Shown here in pieces: positions 8,034 to 15,960 of a DNA stretch of 64,000 nt (its first letter is position 1; the number at the start of each line of letters is the position of its first letter). The notes under the pieces were generated by a model. The model worked only from the letters and a program-made list of their open reading frames with translations, did no database searches and was not told the DNA's origin. The DNA comes from an uncultured Aquimarina sp. (GTDB lineage: Bacteria > Bacteroidota > Bacteroidia > Flavobacteriales > Flavobacteriaceae). The position numbers and the translations under genes are program-made. The DNA lies in the NCBI RefSeq assembly GCF_947500065.1, contig NZ_CANMQT010000002.1, positions 975,275 to 1,039,274 of the forward strand, read 5' to 3'.

Positions 8034-9386
8034 TTATTTTACAGAAGCTACTATTTCTTTTAAAAATGTATTAAAATCCACACCGGCATCACCAATCAAC
8101 CCGAAACGCACAATAACTAAATCCTTAGAAGGGATAATAAATACACGCTGTCCCTGAAAACCATTAGCAGAATACATATCTCTGGGAGCATCCGGATAAA
8201 AACCTCCTGCATTGAGCCAAAAATGACCGCCATAATCTCCCTCTGATGTTGGACTTGGAGTCGTTACATAATCCACCCAATCAGCATTAAAAATTTGTTC
8301 CCCGTTCCAATTTCCTTTACGCAGATATAATAAACCGAATTTTGCCCAATCTCTAACCGTTGCCCAGGCATAAGAAGACCCTACATAATTACCAGCCATA
8401 TCCGTCTCAATAAGCATAGAACGCATTCCTATTTTATCAATAAACTCACGATACGGAAAATCAAGATATTCTTGATAAGTATCAAACTGTTTTCTCAAAA
8501 TCCCTGATAGTAAATTCGTAACACCAGATGAGTAATACCAATATTCATTAGGCTTATAAATTGCCTCTTTATCGATCTGAGCGATTGTCATATCTTCATC
8601 TATATATAACATGGTTGTAGCGTCAGAAATGGATCCATAATCTTCGTCCCAGGCTAGTCCGCAATTCATCTGTAATAAATTATGAATGGTTATCTCCCTT
8701 CTTTCATCTCTCTGCCATTCTTTTATGGGTGCTTTCTCATTAATATCAATCTTGCCTTGCTTTTGCAATACTCCATAATTGGTGGCCAATACACTCTTAG
8801 TCATAGACCATCCCAGTAAAATCGAGTTCTGATCTAAACCATCTGCATACTTCTCTGCGATAATCTGATCTTTATGAATAACTAAAACCGCTCGTGTTTT
8901 TTTGATACTTTCTCCTTCTTTATCAAAAATTGAAGTAACGGTAGTATCTATTTTATGATAATCAACCGTATCAAAAATAGTATCCTTCTGTGGTAAATCT
9001 CCATACGGGAAAGATAAGTTAGTTGCGTTTTTACTTCTATTGGGTACTAAATAAGGAGCTGTTTCATCAAAATCATCATCAATTAATACACTCCCTAATC
9101 CTTCTCTATAAATCGCTTTTCTTTCTTTTAACCCAAAAACGGATGCGATTGCAGATTTTTCAGTTGTAAGAACCTCATCATCTGCTAGGTTAACTGGAGC
9201 GAAATTATTGTCATTAATATCCGTAAATTCTACACTACGATTTCCAATAAAAACAGATGAAGCCATATTCTTCGCAGAATATCCAGTAAGGATCGTTAGT
9301 TTAGGGTAATTCCAAAAAGCAGCTACAACAAAGACCCCAATCAATCCTATAAATACTACCCCTAATTTTTTTTTAAATCCTTTCAT
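8034..9386 (-). CDS. Serine hydrolase (class C beta-lactamase / DD-peptidase fold)
   Basis: A 450-residue protein with one N-terminal membrane anchor or uncleaved signal (GVVFIGLIGVFVVAAFW). The beta-lactamase-fold nucleophile motif SxxK is SMTKS (near residue 194), and YYSSG (near residue 286) sits where the family's Tyr-x-Asn/Ser motif falls. A GHFWLN segment and a GFQGQRVFIIPS block near the C-terminus match the family's third motif region. These enzymes act on peptidoglycan peptides, esters or beta-lactams; the substrate cannot be told from sequence. The N-terminal 150 residues before the catalytic domain are less conserved. It stands alone on the minus strand inside the suf locus and splits sufD from sufS. 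It is probably not a resistance determinant. Confidence 0.88.
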   Translation of the reverse strand: MKGFKKKLGVVFIGLIGVFVVAAFWNYPKLTILTGYSAKNMASSVFIGNRSVEFTDINDNNFAPVNLADDEVLTTEKSAIASVFGLKERKAIYREGLGSVLIDDDFDETAPYLVPNRSKNATNLSFPYGDLPQKDTIFDTVDYHKIDTTVTSIFDKEGESIKKTRAVLVIHKDQIIAEKYADGLDQNSILLGWSMTKSVLATNYGVLQKQGKIDINEKAPIKEWQRDERREITIHNLLQMNCGLAWDEDYGSISDATTMLYIDEDMTIAQIDKEAIYKPNEYWYYSSGVTNLLSGILRKQFDTYQEYLDFPYREFIDKIGMRSMLIETDMAGNYVGSSYAWATVRDWAKFGLLYLRKGNWNGEQIFNADWVDYVTTPSPTSEGDYGGHFWLNAGGFYPDAPRDMYSANGFQGQRVFIIPSKDLVIVRFGLIGDAGVDFNTFLKEIVASVK

Positions 9387-9441
9387 TGTGTAAAGTGTTA
9401 AATCCTTTTAAAAATAAACAATATCACGTAAAAATAGTTGC

Positions 9442-9449
9442 TATTTTTG
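9442..9449 (+). promoter_or_regulatory. -7 box of the sufS promoter
   Basis: TATTTTTG matches the Bacteroidota TAnnTTTG box and lies 15 bp before the preferred sufS ATG at 9465. It would make the TTG at 9438 lie upstream of transcription, which supports the ATG start. Confidence 0.55.
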
Positions 9450-9464
9450 CAGAAAGAAATTGAT

Positions 9465-10679
9465 ATGTTAGATGTACAGAAAATACGAGAAGATTTTCCA
9501 ATTCTTAAGAGAGAAGTAAACGGAAAACCTTTAGTATATTTTGATAATGCTGCCACATCCCAAACTCCTCAAGTGGTAATTGATGCGATAGTAGATTATT
9601 ATAGTAATTATAATGCTAATATTCATCGTGGAGTACATACATTATCACAGGAAGCTACAGATGCTTACGAAATTGCTCGTAAAAAAGTACAAAACCACTT
9701 TAATGCAGAACATGCTCACGAGATCATACTAACTTCTGGAACAACGCACAGTATTAATATTGTAGCTACGGGTTTCACCAACTTACTTACTAAAGGTGAT
9801 GAGATTATCGTTTCGGCTTTGGAGCACCACTCTAATATTGTGCCCTGGCAAATGCTTTGCGAAAGAACTGGAGCTGTTCTTAAGGTTATTCCTATGAATG
9901 TAGAAGGAGAACTCGTAATGGATGTGTATGATCAATTACTTTCTGAAAAAACCAAACTGGTTTTCACCAATCATATCTCTAATGCCTTAGGCACTATTAA
10001 TCCTATAGAAGAGATTATACAAAAAGCTCATAATGTCGGCGCTGCAGTGCTTATAGATGGAGCGCAGTCTTGTCCACATATTAAACCTGATGTTCAGGAT
10101 CTGGATGTAGATTTTTATGTAGCTTCTGCTCATAAACTTTGTGGACCAACAGGTGTAGGTTTACTATACGGAAAATCAGCATGGTTGAACAAACTACCTC
10201 CTTACCAAGGAGGAGGAGAAATGATCGATCAAGTCACATTCGAAAAAACAACATACGCTGGTCTTCCTCATAAATTTGAAGCCGGAACACCAAATATTTG
10301 CGGAGGTATCGCATTTGGAGTTGCCTTAGACTATATGAATAGTATTGGTTTTGATAATATTGCTGAGTATGAAAATGAACTATTAGACTATGGAACTAAA
10401 AAACTTTTGGAAATCGAAGGTTTAAGAATCTATGGAACTTCTAAACACAAAACCTCTGTTATCTCCTTTAATATAGACAATATCCATCCGTATGATATAG
10501 GTTCTATTGTGGACAAATTAGGTGTTGCTGTTCGTACTGGTCATCATTGTGCACAACCAATTATGGATTTTTATAAAATCCCAGGAACGATTCGCGCTTC
10601 TTTTTCTTTTTATAACACCAAAGAAGAGATCGATATTCTGGTTGCATCGGTTAAAAAAGCGAAAATGATGCTTTCTTAA
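9465..10679 (+). CDS. sufS: Cysteine desulfurase SufS
   Basis: A 404-residue PLP enzyme that removes sulfur from cysteine to supply the SUF scaffold. The PLP lysine is Lys224 in ASAHKLCGP, the aspartate region is LIDGAQS at about residues 196-202, and the catalytic cysteine is Cys362 in RTGHHCAQP, the short-loop arrangement of group II (SufS) desulfurases. An in-frame TTG at 9438 would extend the protein by 9 residues, but a promoter box overlaps that region, so the ATG at 9465 is chosen. It follows the divergently placed serine hydrolase and has its own promoter. SufE, its sulfur acceptor, is encoded about 1.7 kb downstream. Confidence 0.97.
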   Translation: MLDVQKIREDFPILKREVNGKPLVYFDNAATSQTPQVVIDAIVDYYSNYNANIHRGVHTLSQEATDAYEIARKKVQNHFNAEHAHEIILTSGTTHSINIVATGFTNLLTKGDEIIVSALEHHSNIVPWQMLCERTGAVLKVIPMNVEGELVMDVYDQLLSEKTKLVFTNHISNALGTINPIEEIIQKAHNVGAAVLIDGAQSCPHIKPDVQDLDVDFYVASAHKLCGPTGVGLLYGKSAWLNKLPPYQGGGEMIDQVTFEKTTYAGLPHKFEAGTPNICGGIAFGVALDYMNSIGFDNIAEYENELLDYGTKKLLEIEGLRIYGTSKHKTSVISFNIDNIHPYDIGSIVDKLGVAVRTGHHCAQPIMDFYKIPGTIRASFSFYNTKEEIDILVASVKKAKMMLS

Positions 10680-10853
10680 CATTTTATTAGCAAACTAATG
10701 AATGTTAGTTAGTTAACATTTAATTATGTTAATTTTTACAGTTTTTAAGTATAAAGTTTGTGATTTTTCTGTAGAAATTTAAAAGTATTATGCTTGCATA
10801 GTATCTGTTTTAGGGATAGTTTTACGTAACTAACCAATAAATAGATTACGCAA

Positions 10854-12002
10854 ATGAAAAATTTTTTCTTCACACTACTCGCTTTTACCCTAATGACTAC
10901 CAGTGCTATAGCTCAATATGGCGTTGATTCAAGTTCCAAAACATTTAGAGATGCCGATCGCAGAAACCGTAGAGTTAATGCAAGAATTTATTATCCTACT
11001 ACGGCTCAAGGAAATCAATATGAGATTGCGGAAGGACAATTTCCTGTTATCATTCTCGGTCACGGTTTCCTCATGGGATCTGATGCTTATCAAAACTTTT
11101 ATGATACTTTAGTTCCTAGAGGATACATTGTCGTTTTTGTTAACACAGAAGGTTCTTTTTTCGCAAATCACAGAGCATTCTCTGAGGATCTTGCTTTTAT
11201 GGTTAATGCTATTCAAGGAGAAAACGATAATACAAGCTCCGTACTTTATCAATCCGTAGCGGATAAAAGTGCTTTAATTGGCCATTCGATGGGTGGTGGA
11301 GCCGCTACTGTAGCTGCCTCTCTTACCGATGTAGAAACATTAGTAACCTTTGCTCCTGCTACCTTACGATTTGACACATTAACACCAGCTTCTCAGGTAA
11401 CCACGGATGCCATTGTTTTTTCTGGAAGTGGCGATGCAGTAACTCCTGCTGATGAAAATCACATTCCAATTTATAATAGTCTAGGTTCATCTTGTAAGTA
11501 TTTCATTAATATTTTAGGTGGTGCACATTGTTATTATGCAAACAGCAACTTCGCTTGTGATTTTGGAGAAAATAGTTCTTCTGGAGATATTCAGATTACA
11601 AGAGATGAACAACAGGAAATAGTATTCAATTTTCTTAATTCTTGGTTCGACTATAAGTTAAAAGGTGATTCAAGTGCAGAACAGCAATTTACTAACGACT
11701 TACAATCATCTGATGATATCACACATGAAAATGATTGTGCAGAAGGAGTTAATACGTTATCGTCTGTAGAAAATGAACCTACCATTTTAATTACTCCTAA
11801 TCCAGCATCAAGAAAAGTGACGATTGGAACTAAGAATCAAAAATCATTTGAAAAGATCGAATTTTATAACCAACAAGGAGTTCGAATATTTACTTCATTT
11901 AACAACGAAATAGATACTTCAAACCTAAAATCAGGTAGTTATATCGTAAAAATATTCACCAAAAACACAGTTACTACCAAGCAATTAATTATTCAAAATT
12001 AA
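10854..12002 (+). CDS. Secreted alpha/beta hydrolase with T9SS sorting domain (PETase/cutinase/chlorophyllase-like)
   Basis: A 382-residue secreted esterase-like protein with a signal peptide cut near SAIAQ-Y. The nucleophile elbow is GHSMGGG with Ser145; likely partners are Asp194 (GSGDAVTP) and His225 (GGAHCYY). The oxyanion region LGHGFLMGS and the SMGGG elbow match the polyesterase/dienelactone hydrolase/chlorophyllase group. Several cysteines around residues 214-235 may form disulfides. The last ~75 residues (ITPNPASRKVTI to the C-terminal KQLIIQN) form a type A T9SS sorting domain, so the enzyme is exported to the surface or medium. It lies between sufS and sufE but is functionally unrelated. 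Substrate unknown: ester, polyester or lipid are all possible. Confidence 0.88.
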   Translation: MKNFFFTLLAFTLMTTSAIAQYGVDSSSKTFRDADRRNRRVNARIYYPTTAQGNQYEIAEGQFPVIILGHGFLMGSDAYQNFYDTLVPRGYIVVFVNTEGSFFANHRAFSEDLAFMVNAIQGENDNTSSVLYQSVADKSALIGHSMGGGAATVAASLTDVETLVTFAPATLRFDTLTPASQVTTDAIVFSGSGDAVTPADENHIPIYNSLGSSCKYFINILGGAHCYYANSNFACDFGENSSSGDIQITRDEQQEIVFNFLNSWFDYKLKGDSSAEQQFTNDLQSSDDITHENDCAEGVNTLSSVENEPTILITPNPASRKVTIGTKNQKSFEKIEFYNQQGVRIFTSFNNEIDTSNLKSGSYIVKIFTKNTVTTKQLIIQN

Positions 12003-12359
12003 TTTTTTTTCATTTAATTTAATTTGATTAACAGTGTCCCGAATGGTGTATAAAAGTTATACACTGTTTGGGGCTATTTTGTTTCTTACAATAGACTATT
12101 CTAATCATTATTGCATTTAAAAACTATAGGATAAACACTTCCTTTGTTTTGATCATAACAACCTTCCCGAAGAGTTAAAAGCATTAATAAATACTATTTC
12201 ATCATCGACAGAGAGTATAGAACAACTAGATTTGGTAATTTAATTTATCGTTCTTTCGTCCATCAAAATAAATTGGTTTAATAATCAATTTTTAGTTCAT
12301 ATTGAAAACCTTGATTATGCCCGTTTCTTATTGTATTTTTACACAAAAATTGTAAGCAT
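12003..12359. other. Intergenic region with a terminator and a possible gene remnant
   Basis: This 357-bp gap contains the hairpin at 12037-12073. It also holds a short frame (12130-12243, 37 codons, no start codon) whose peptide, with LPEELKALINTISSS in the middle, looks more like protein than chance sequence. A decayed gene end is possible; nothing else is recognised. Confidence 0.35.
12037..12073 (+). terminator. Long hairpin after the secreted hydrolase gene
   Basis: The core is GTGTATAA (12046-12053) / TTATACAC (12057-12064), a perfect 8-bp stem with a 3-nt loop. Pairing continues outwards to about 17 bp using G-T wobbles, and a T-rich stretch follows. It is the likely terminator for the hydrolase gene. 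Confidence 0.6.
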
Positions 12360-12782
12360 ATGTCTATACAAGAACTTCAGGAAGAGATTGTTGATGAATT
12401 CAGCATGTTTGATGATTGGATGCAACGTTATGAGTATATGATTGATCTTGGTAAATCCCTTCCTTTAATCGAAGAGAAATACAAAATTGATGAAAATATA
12501 ATAAAAGGTTGTCAGAGTAAAGTTTGGGTCCATGCAGAAATGGAGGATGACAAAATTGAATTTACAGCAGACAGTGATGCTATTATAACCAAAGGTATTA
12601 TTGCCATTCTAATTAGAGTGTTTTCTGGTCAACATCCAAAAGATATTATAGACGCCAATACCGCTTTTATAGATGAAATTGGTCTAAAAGAGCATCTATC
12701 ACCAACCAGAGCAAATGGATTGGTAAGTATGATCAAGCAATTAAAAATGTATGCCATTGCATACCAAACCCAATTAAGTTAA
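12360..12782 (+). CDS. sufE: Cysteine desulfuration protein SufE
   Basis: A 140-residue SufE-family protein that takes persulfide sulfur from SufS and passes it to SufB. The acceptor cysteine is Cys51 in IKGCQSKVW, the same residue number as in the E. coli protein and within the conserved GC-x-S-x-V-W motif. The length is typical. It sits in the second part of the suf locus, 51 bp before the SufT-like gene, and is probably co-transcribed with the following three genes. Confidence 0.95.
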   Translation: MSIQELQEEIVDEFSMFDDWMQRYEYMIDLGKSLPLIEEKYKIDENIIKGCQSKVWVHAEMEDDKIEFTADSDAIITKGIIAILIRVFSGQHPKDIIDANTAFIDEIGLKEHLSPTRANGLVSMIKQLKMYAIAYQTQLS

Positions 12783-12833
12783 TTCGTCTTTTACTGTCAG
12801 GATTTACCAAAAATAGACGACTAAAAATATACT

Positions 12834-13160
12834 ATGAGTGAGACTAATATAGATACAACAGAGCTTGGAGAAAAAATTGTACGAGTTCTGAAAACAATTT
12901 ATGACCCTGAAATTCCTGTAGATATATATGAATTGGGATTAATATATGATGTTTTTGTTAATGAGGATTATGATGTAAAAATTCTTATGACACTTACATC
13001 TCCTAATTGCCCTGTTGCAGAGTCTCTGCCTGAGGAAGTGAAAGAGAAGGTAAAATCTTTGGATGCTGTAAATGATGTAGAATTAGAACTTACCTTTGAA
13101 CCAACCTGGACACAAGATCTAATGAGTGAAGAAGCAAAGTTAGAGTTAGGAATGTTATAG
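12834..13160 (+). CDS. sufT: DUF59/MIP18-family Fe-S assembly protein (SufT-like)
   Basis: A 108-residue MIP18-family (DUF59) protein. The hallmark DPEIPVDIYELGLIYDV block lies at residues 24-40, and a conserved cysteine is in LTSPNCPVAESLPEEV. Family members (SufT, PaaD, the eukaryotic CIA factor MIP18) help maturation of Fe-S proteins. The spacing after sufE makes a SUF accessory role the simplest reading. The name is by context, since the same family includes phenylacetate-pathway PaaD; no paa genes are seen here. Confidence 0.88.
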   Translation: MSETNIDTTELGEKIVRVLKTIYDPEIPVDIYELGLIYDVFVNEDYDVKILMTLTSPNCPVAESLPEEVKEKVKSLDAVNDVELELTFEPTWTQDLMSEEAKLELGML

Positions 13161-13227
13161 GTTTCGAATAATTATTTTACCTATTACAAACTTTACTACA
13201 TTTTCTTAAACCTGACATACAACAGAA

Positions 13228-13668
13228 ATGAGCCTGGAACACTATCGTAAATTAGAAAAGATGTATTTGCATGCAAATATCAATACCAAAATCTATGATA
13301 CAACTACGGTCAAAATTTCGGAAGGAATATCAGAGATTGGGTTGACTATATCAGAAAAATATTTCCACGCGTTAGGAGCAATACACGGTTCTGTATATTT
13401 TAAAATGTTGGATGATGCTGCATTCTTTGCCGTAAATTCTTTAGTTCAGGATGCTTTTGTACTTACCACATCCTTCACTATTAATTTAGTGCGCCCAATA
13501 GATAGTGGTATTATTAAAGCTATTGGAAAAATAAAATTCAAATCCAGAAATCTCTATGTTGCTGAATCCATTTTATATAGTGAAGATGGTAAAGAAATTG
13601 GTTTTGGAACTGGTAATTTTGCCAAAAGCAACATTGCACTAACCGATAAAATAGGGTATAAAATCTAA
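13228..13668 (+). CDS. PaaI-like hotdog-fold thioesterase
   Basis: A 146-residue hotdog protein. The segment FHALGAIHGSVYFKMLDDAAFFAVNS contains the conserved HG followed by a helix with Asp-Asp, as in PaaI-type acyl-CoA thioesterases. The second half (TTSFTINLVRPIDSGIIKAIGKI) is the matching central strand region. It would hydrolyse acyl- or aryl-CoA thioesters in the cytoplasm; the substrate is unknown. It lies in the sufE-sufT-DUF2480 run with only 4 bp to DUF2480. Confidence 0.87.
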   Translation: MSLEHYRKLEKMYLHANINTKIYDTTTVKISEGISEIGLTISEKYFHALGAIHGSVYFKMLDDAAFFAVNSLVQDAFVLTTSFTINLVRPIDSGIIKAIGKIKFKSRNLYVAESILYSEDGKEIGFGTGNFAKSNIALTDKIGYKI

Positions 13669-13672
13669 AACG

Positions 13673-14182
13673 ATGGCAGAAGAAATTATCAATAGAGTTG
13701 CTAATAATAAAAATCTAATCACCATTAATCTGGAAGACTATTATCCAGAAGGAGAACGTCTATTGTTTGATATAAAAGACTGGCTTTTTGAAGGTTTTAT
13801 TCTTCGCGAAAAAGACTTCAGAGAAAACGTGTCTAATCATGATTGGAGTCAATATCAGAGTAAGTATGTTGCGCTACACTGCTCAACAGATGCTATTATT
13901 CCAGGTTGGGCATATCTTTTATTAACAAGTGAGTTAATCCCTTTTGCCAAAAAAGTTGCTGTTGGCTCCTTAGAAGACATAGAAACGATTCTTTTTACAC
14001 ATATTATCAATACGCTGGATGTTTCAGAATATCAAGACAAGTTTCTGATCATTAAAGGATGTGCTAATAAACCTGTTCCTGAAAGTGCCTACATAGAACT
14101 CATCCAAAAATTGCAGCCAATTGCGAAAAGCATCATGTATGGAGAAGCTTGTTCCTCTGTACCTCTATTCAAGAGGAAATAG
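13673..14182 (+). CDS. DUF2480 family protein
   Basis: A 169-residue cytoplasmic protein recognised as DUF2480, a family found almost only in Bacteroidota. Typical blocks are YYPEGERLLFDIKDWLFEG at residues 24-42, LREKDFRENV, and HDWSQYQSKYVAL. A conserved cysteine-containing region (KGCANKPVPESAY and GEACSSVPLFKRK) near the C-terminus could bind metal or an Fe-S cluster. Its repeated presence next to sufE/sufT genes suggests a link to Fe-S metabolism, but the function is not established. Confidence 0.9.
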   Translation: MAEEIINRVANNKNLITINLEDYYPEGERLLFDIKDWLFEGFILREKDFRENVSNHDWSQYQSKYVALHCSTDAIIPGWAYLLLTSELIPFAKKVAVGSLEDIETILFTHIINTLDVSEYQDKFLIIKGCANKPVPESAYIELIQKLQPIAKSIMYGEACSSVPLFKRK

Positions 14183-14265
14183 CTCATTTCATCCCATAAA
14201 ACTGTTTTTTGTCGAAAATTCTAATTACAGTTATATTGAATTAAAGCGAAAAACGTTACTTCAAT

Positions 14266-14273
14266 TATATTTG
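14266..14273 (+). promoter_or_regulatory. -7 promoter box before the first DUF3078 gene
   Basis: TATATTTG matches TAnnTTTG, about 109 bp before the ATG at 14375. It suggests a long 5' untranslated leader. No clear -33 box is seen. Confidence 0.45.
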
Positions 14274-14374
14274 CCATCGCAAAATTTTACATAAATCTTG
14301 AACTTGTTTTTGCAAAAGTGTGTAGATATAAGATGCTTCATATTGTAAAAACAAACTACTTAAAACTATTAATT

Positions 14375-15289
14375 ATGAAAAAAACTTTAGTAACATTAAT
14401 TCTTATAGTAACTTCTACTGTATTATTTGCTCAAGAAGAAACTAAAGAAGAAGGACCAAAAGATGGTTGGACAAGAGCTGGAAATATCAGCTTTATTTTT
14501 AATCAATCGGCATTTAATAATGACTGGCTTGGTGGAGGAACATCTAACATTGCTGGAAATTTAGCATTGTCCTATGACTTCAACTATAGAAAAGGAAGCT
14601 TAACATGGGATAATAAAATACTTGCAGATTATGGTTTAACTAAACTTAAGGATCAAGAATTTACTCGTAAAACTAATGATCGATTTGACTTTAATTCGTT
14701 AGTAGGTAAACAACTTAAAGATTCTAATTGGTATTATTCATTTTTCTTAAACTTAAGAACTCAATTCGCTCCTGGATATGTGTTTAGTGAAGACGCTGCA
14801 GGAAATGAAGTAAGAACAGAAACTACTCACATTTTCTCTCCTGCCTATCTTCAGTTTGGACCCGGTATGTTGTGGAAAAAAAGTGATAATCTTAAAGTAA
14901 ATATAGCACCTGCTACAGCTAGATTTATATTTGTTGATAAAGATTTTACAGCAGTAGACCCAACAGACCAGGCGGCATTAGATGCATATGTTCCTTATTT
15001 TGGTGTAGATGCTAATGAATCTTCTCGTTTTGAGTTTGGTGCGTCTATAAACGCATATGCTAAATTCGAAATCATGAAGAATGTGTCTATGGAAAACATT
15101 TTGAACCTATATTCTAATTACCTCGAAGATCCACAAAACGTGGATATTGATTATACAGCTAATGTAGTAATGACAATAAATAAATACTTATCTGCTAATG
15201 TTACATTTCAAGCAATTTATGATGATAATGCTGTTGGAGCATTTCAGATTAGAGAAGTGTTTGGAATTGGTGTGAATTACGGATTTTAA
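14375..15289 (+). CDS. DUF3078 domain outer-membrane-type beta-barrel protein
   Basis: The start at 14375 gives a 304-residue protein with a clean signal peptide (MKKTLVTLILIV...LFAQ); an in-frame ATG at 14318 would add 19 residues before the leader. The mature part is a DUF3078 protein: GWTRAGNISFIFNQSAFNNDW followed by LGGGTSN, then alternating beta strands ending in an aromatic-glycine-aromatic C-terminus (GVNYGF), as in outer-membrane barrels. A paralogue lies 660 bp further on (15961-16986) and shares most of these blocks. Function unknown; an outer-membrane location is inferred. Confidence 0.85.
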   Translation: MKKTLVTLILIVTSTVLFAQEETKEEGPKDGWTRAGNISFIFNQSAFNNDWLGGGTSNIAGNLALSYDFNYRKGSLTWDNKILADYGLTKLKDQEFTRKTNDRFDFNSLVGKQLKDSNWYYSFFLNLRTQFAPGYVFSEDAAGNEVRTETTHIFSPAYLQFGPGMLWKKSDNLKVNIAPATARFIFVDKDFTAVDPTDQAALDAYVPYFGVDANESSRFEFGASINAYAKFEIMKNVSMENILNLYSNYLEDPQNVDIDYTANVVMTINKYLSANVTFQAIYDDNAVGAFQIREVFGIGVNYGF

Positions 15290-15303
15290 TATATACTATC
15301 AAC

Positions 15304-15338
15304 AAAAAACCCGGTTCTCCTATAGAACCGGGTTTTTT
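15304..15338. terminator. Bidirectional terminator, DUF3078 / GNAT
   Basis: Perfect 15-bp arms (15304-15318 and 15324-15338), centred on CCCGGTTCT / AGAACCGGG and flanked by A6 and T6, with a 5-nt loop. It suits both converging genes. Confidence 0.95.
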
Positions 15339-15357
15339 GTTGATTATAATTAAGAGT

Positions 15358-15789
15358 TTAACCTATGAACTCCATATGAAACTCGTATTGATCTTCTCCA
15401 ATAGTTTGAAAACCGCACCTTTCATATAAATGTCTTGCTGGGTTTTCCTTAAGCACTTTAAGAATTAATTTTTTATTCAGAGATCTGGATAATTGTATCA
15501 TATGATTAAGGAGGAATTTACCTATTCCTCTACCTTGATGATTTGGCAGTATCTGAAGCTGAAGAATTTCTATTGTATTACTAGTGTCTACATACTTTAG
15601 CACCCCTACTTTCTCTTCTTTTTGTTTTACAATAAAAGAGCTGTTAAAATGAATCTTTACTCTAGACAAATGCTCTTCTTCTGATAGGTACAGCCCTGCT
15701 TTTTCTAGATGTTCAAGCATCGTTAATTTCCTTAACTGAAATAAAAATGTTCCATCCTCATCTTTTGCTTTGACCAGTTCTATGTCCAT
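15358..15789 (-). CDS. GNAT family N-acetyltransferase
   Basis: A 143-residue GNAT enzyme. The acetyl-CoA-binding motif A reads LQILPNHQGRGIGKFLLNHMI (Q/R-x-x-G-x-G/A), about residues 80-100. The C-terminal ENPARHLYERCGFQTIGE block is the usual motif B with the YE-x-x-GF signature. It would acetylate an amine on a small molecule or protein; the acceptor is unknown. It is a lone minus-strand gene between the two DUF3078 genes. Confidence 0.9.
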   Translation of the reverse strand: MDIELVKAKDEDGTFLFQLRKLTMLEHLEKAGLYLSEEEHLSRVKIHFNSSFIVKQKEEKVGVLKYVDTSNTIEILQLQILPNHQGRGIGKFLLNHMIQLSRSLNKKLILKVLKENPARHLYERCGFQTIGEDQYEFHMEFIG

Positions 15790-15905
15790 CGTTCTTTTTT
15801 CTTGGTATAATTTCCAAATAAATATACTATTCTTAAAAAATAAAAGTTCTTATAACTACAACAATCACTCGCTACGAAATAAATTTTTAGTTCGAATTAA
15901 CCATA

Positions 15906-15937
15906 TTTGAATAAGCTATATGCATAAAGTATATTTG
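15906..15937 (+). promoter_or_regulatory. Full Bacteroidota promoter before the second DUF3078 gene
   Basis: TTTG at 15906-15909, a 20-bp spacer and TATATTTG at 15930-15937 match the sigma-ABfr type -33/-7 consensus. Transcription would start around 15944, so the ATG at 15961 is favoured over the one at 15949. Confidence 0.75.
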
Positions 15938-15960
15938 TGCATTGATCTATGATTTTCACC

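Noticed and set aside
9438..9464. TTG start for sufS nine codons upstream
   Set aside because: A promoter -7 box overlaps this segment and the ATG at 9465 matches the family N-terminus.
12031..12080. The hairpin region considered as an insertion-sequence end
   Set aside because: Its look is suggestive, but there is no transposase, no matching second end and no target duplication; a terminator explains it.
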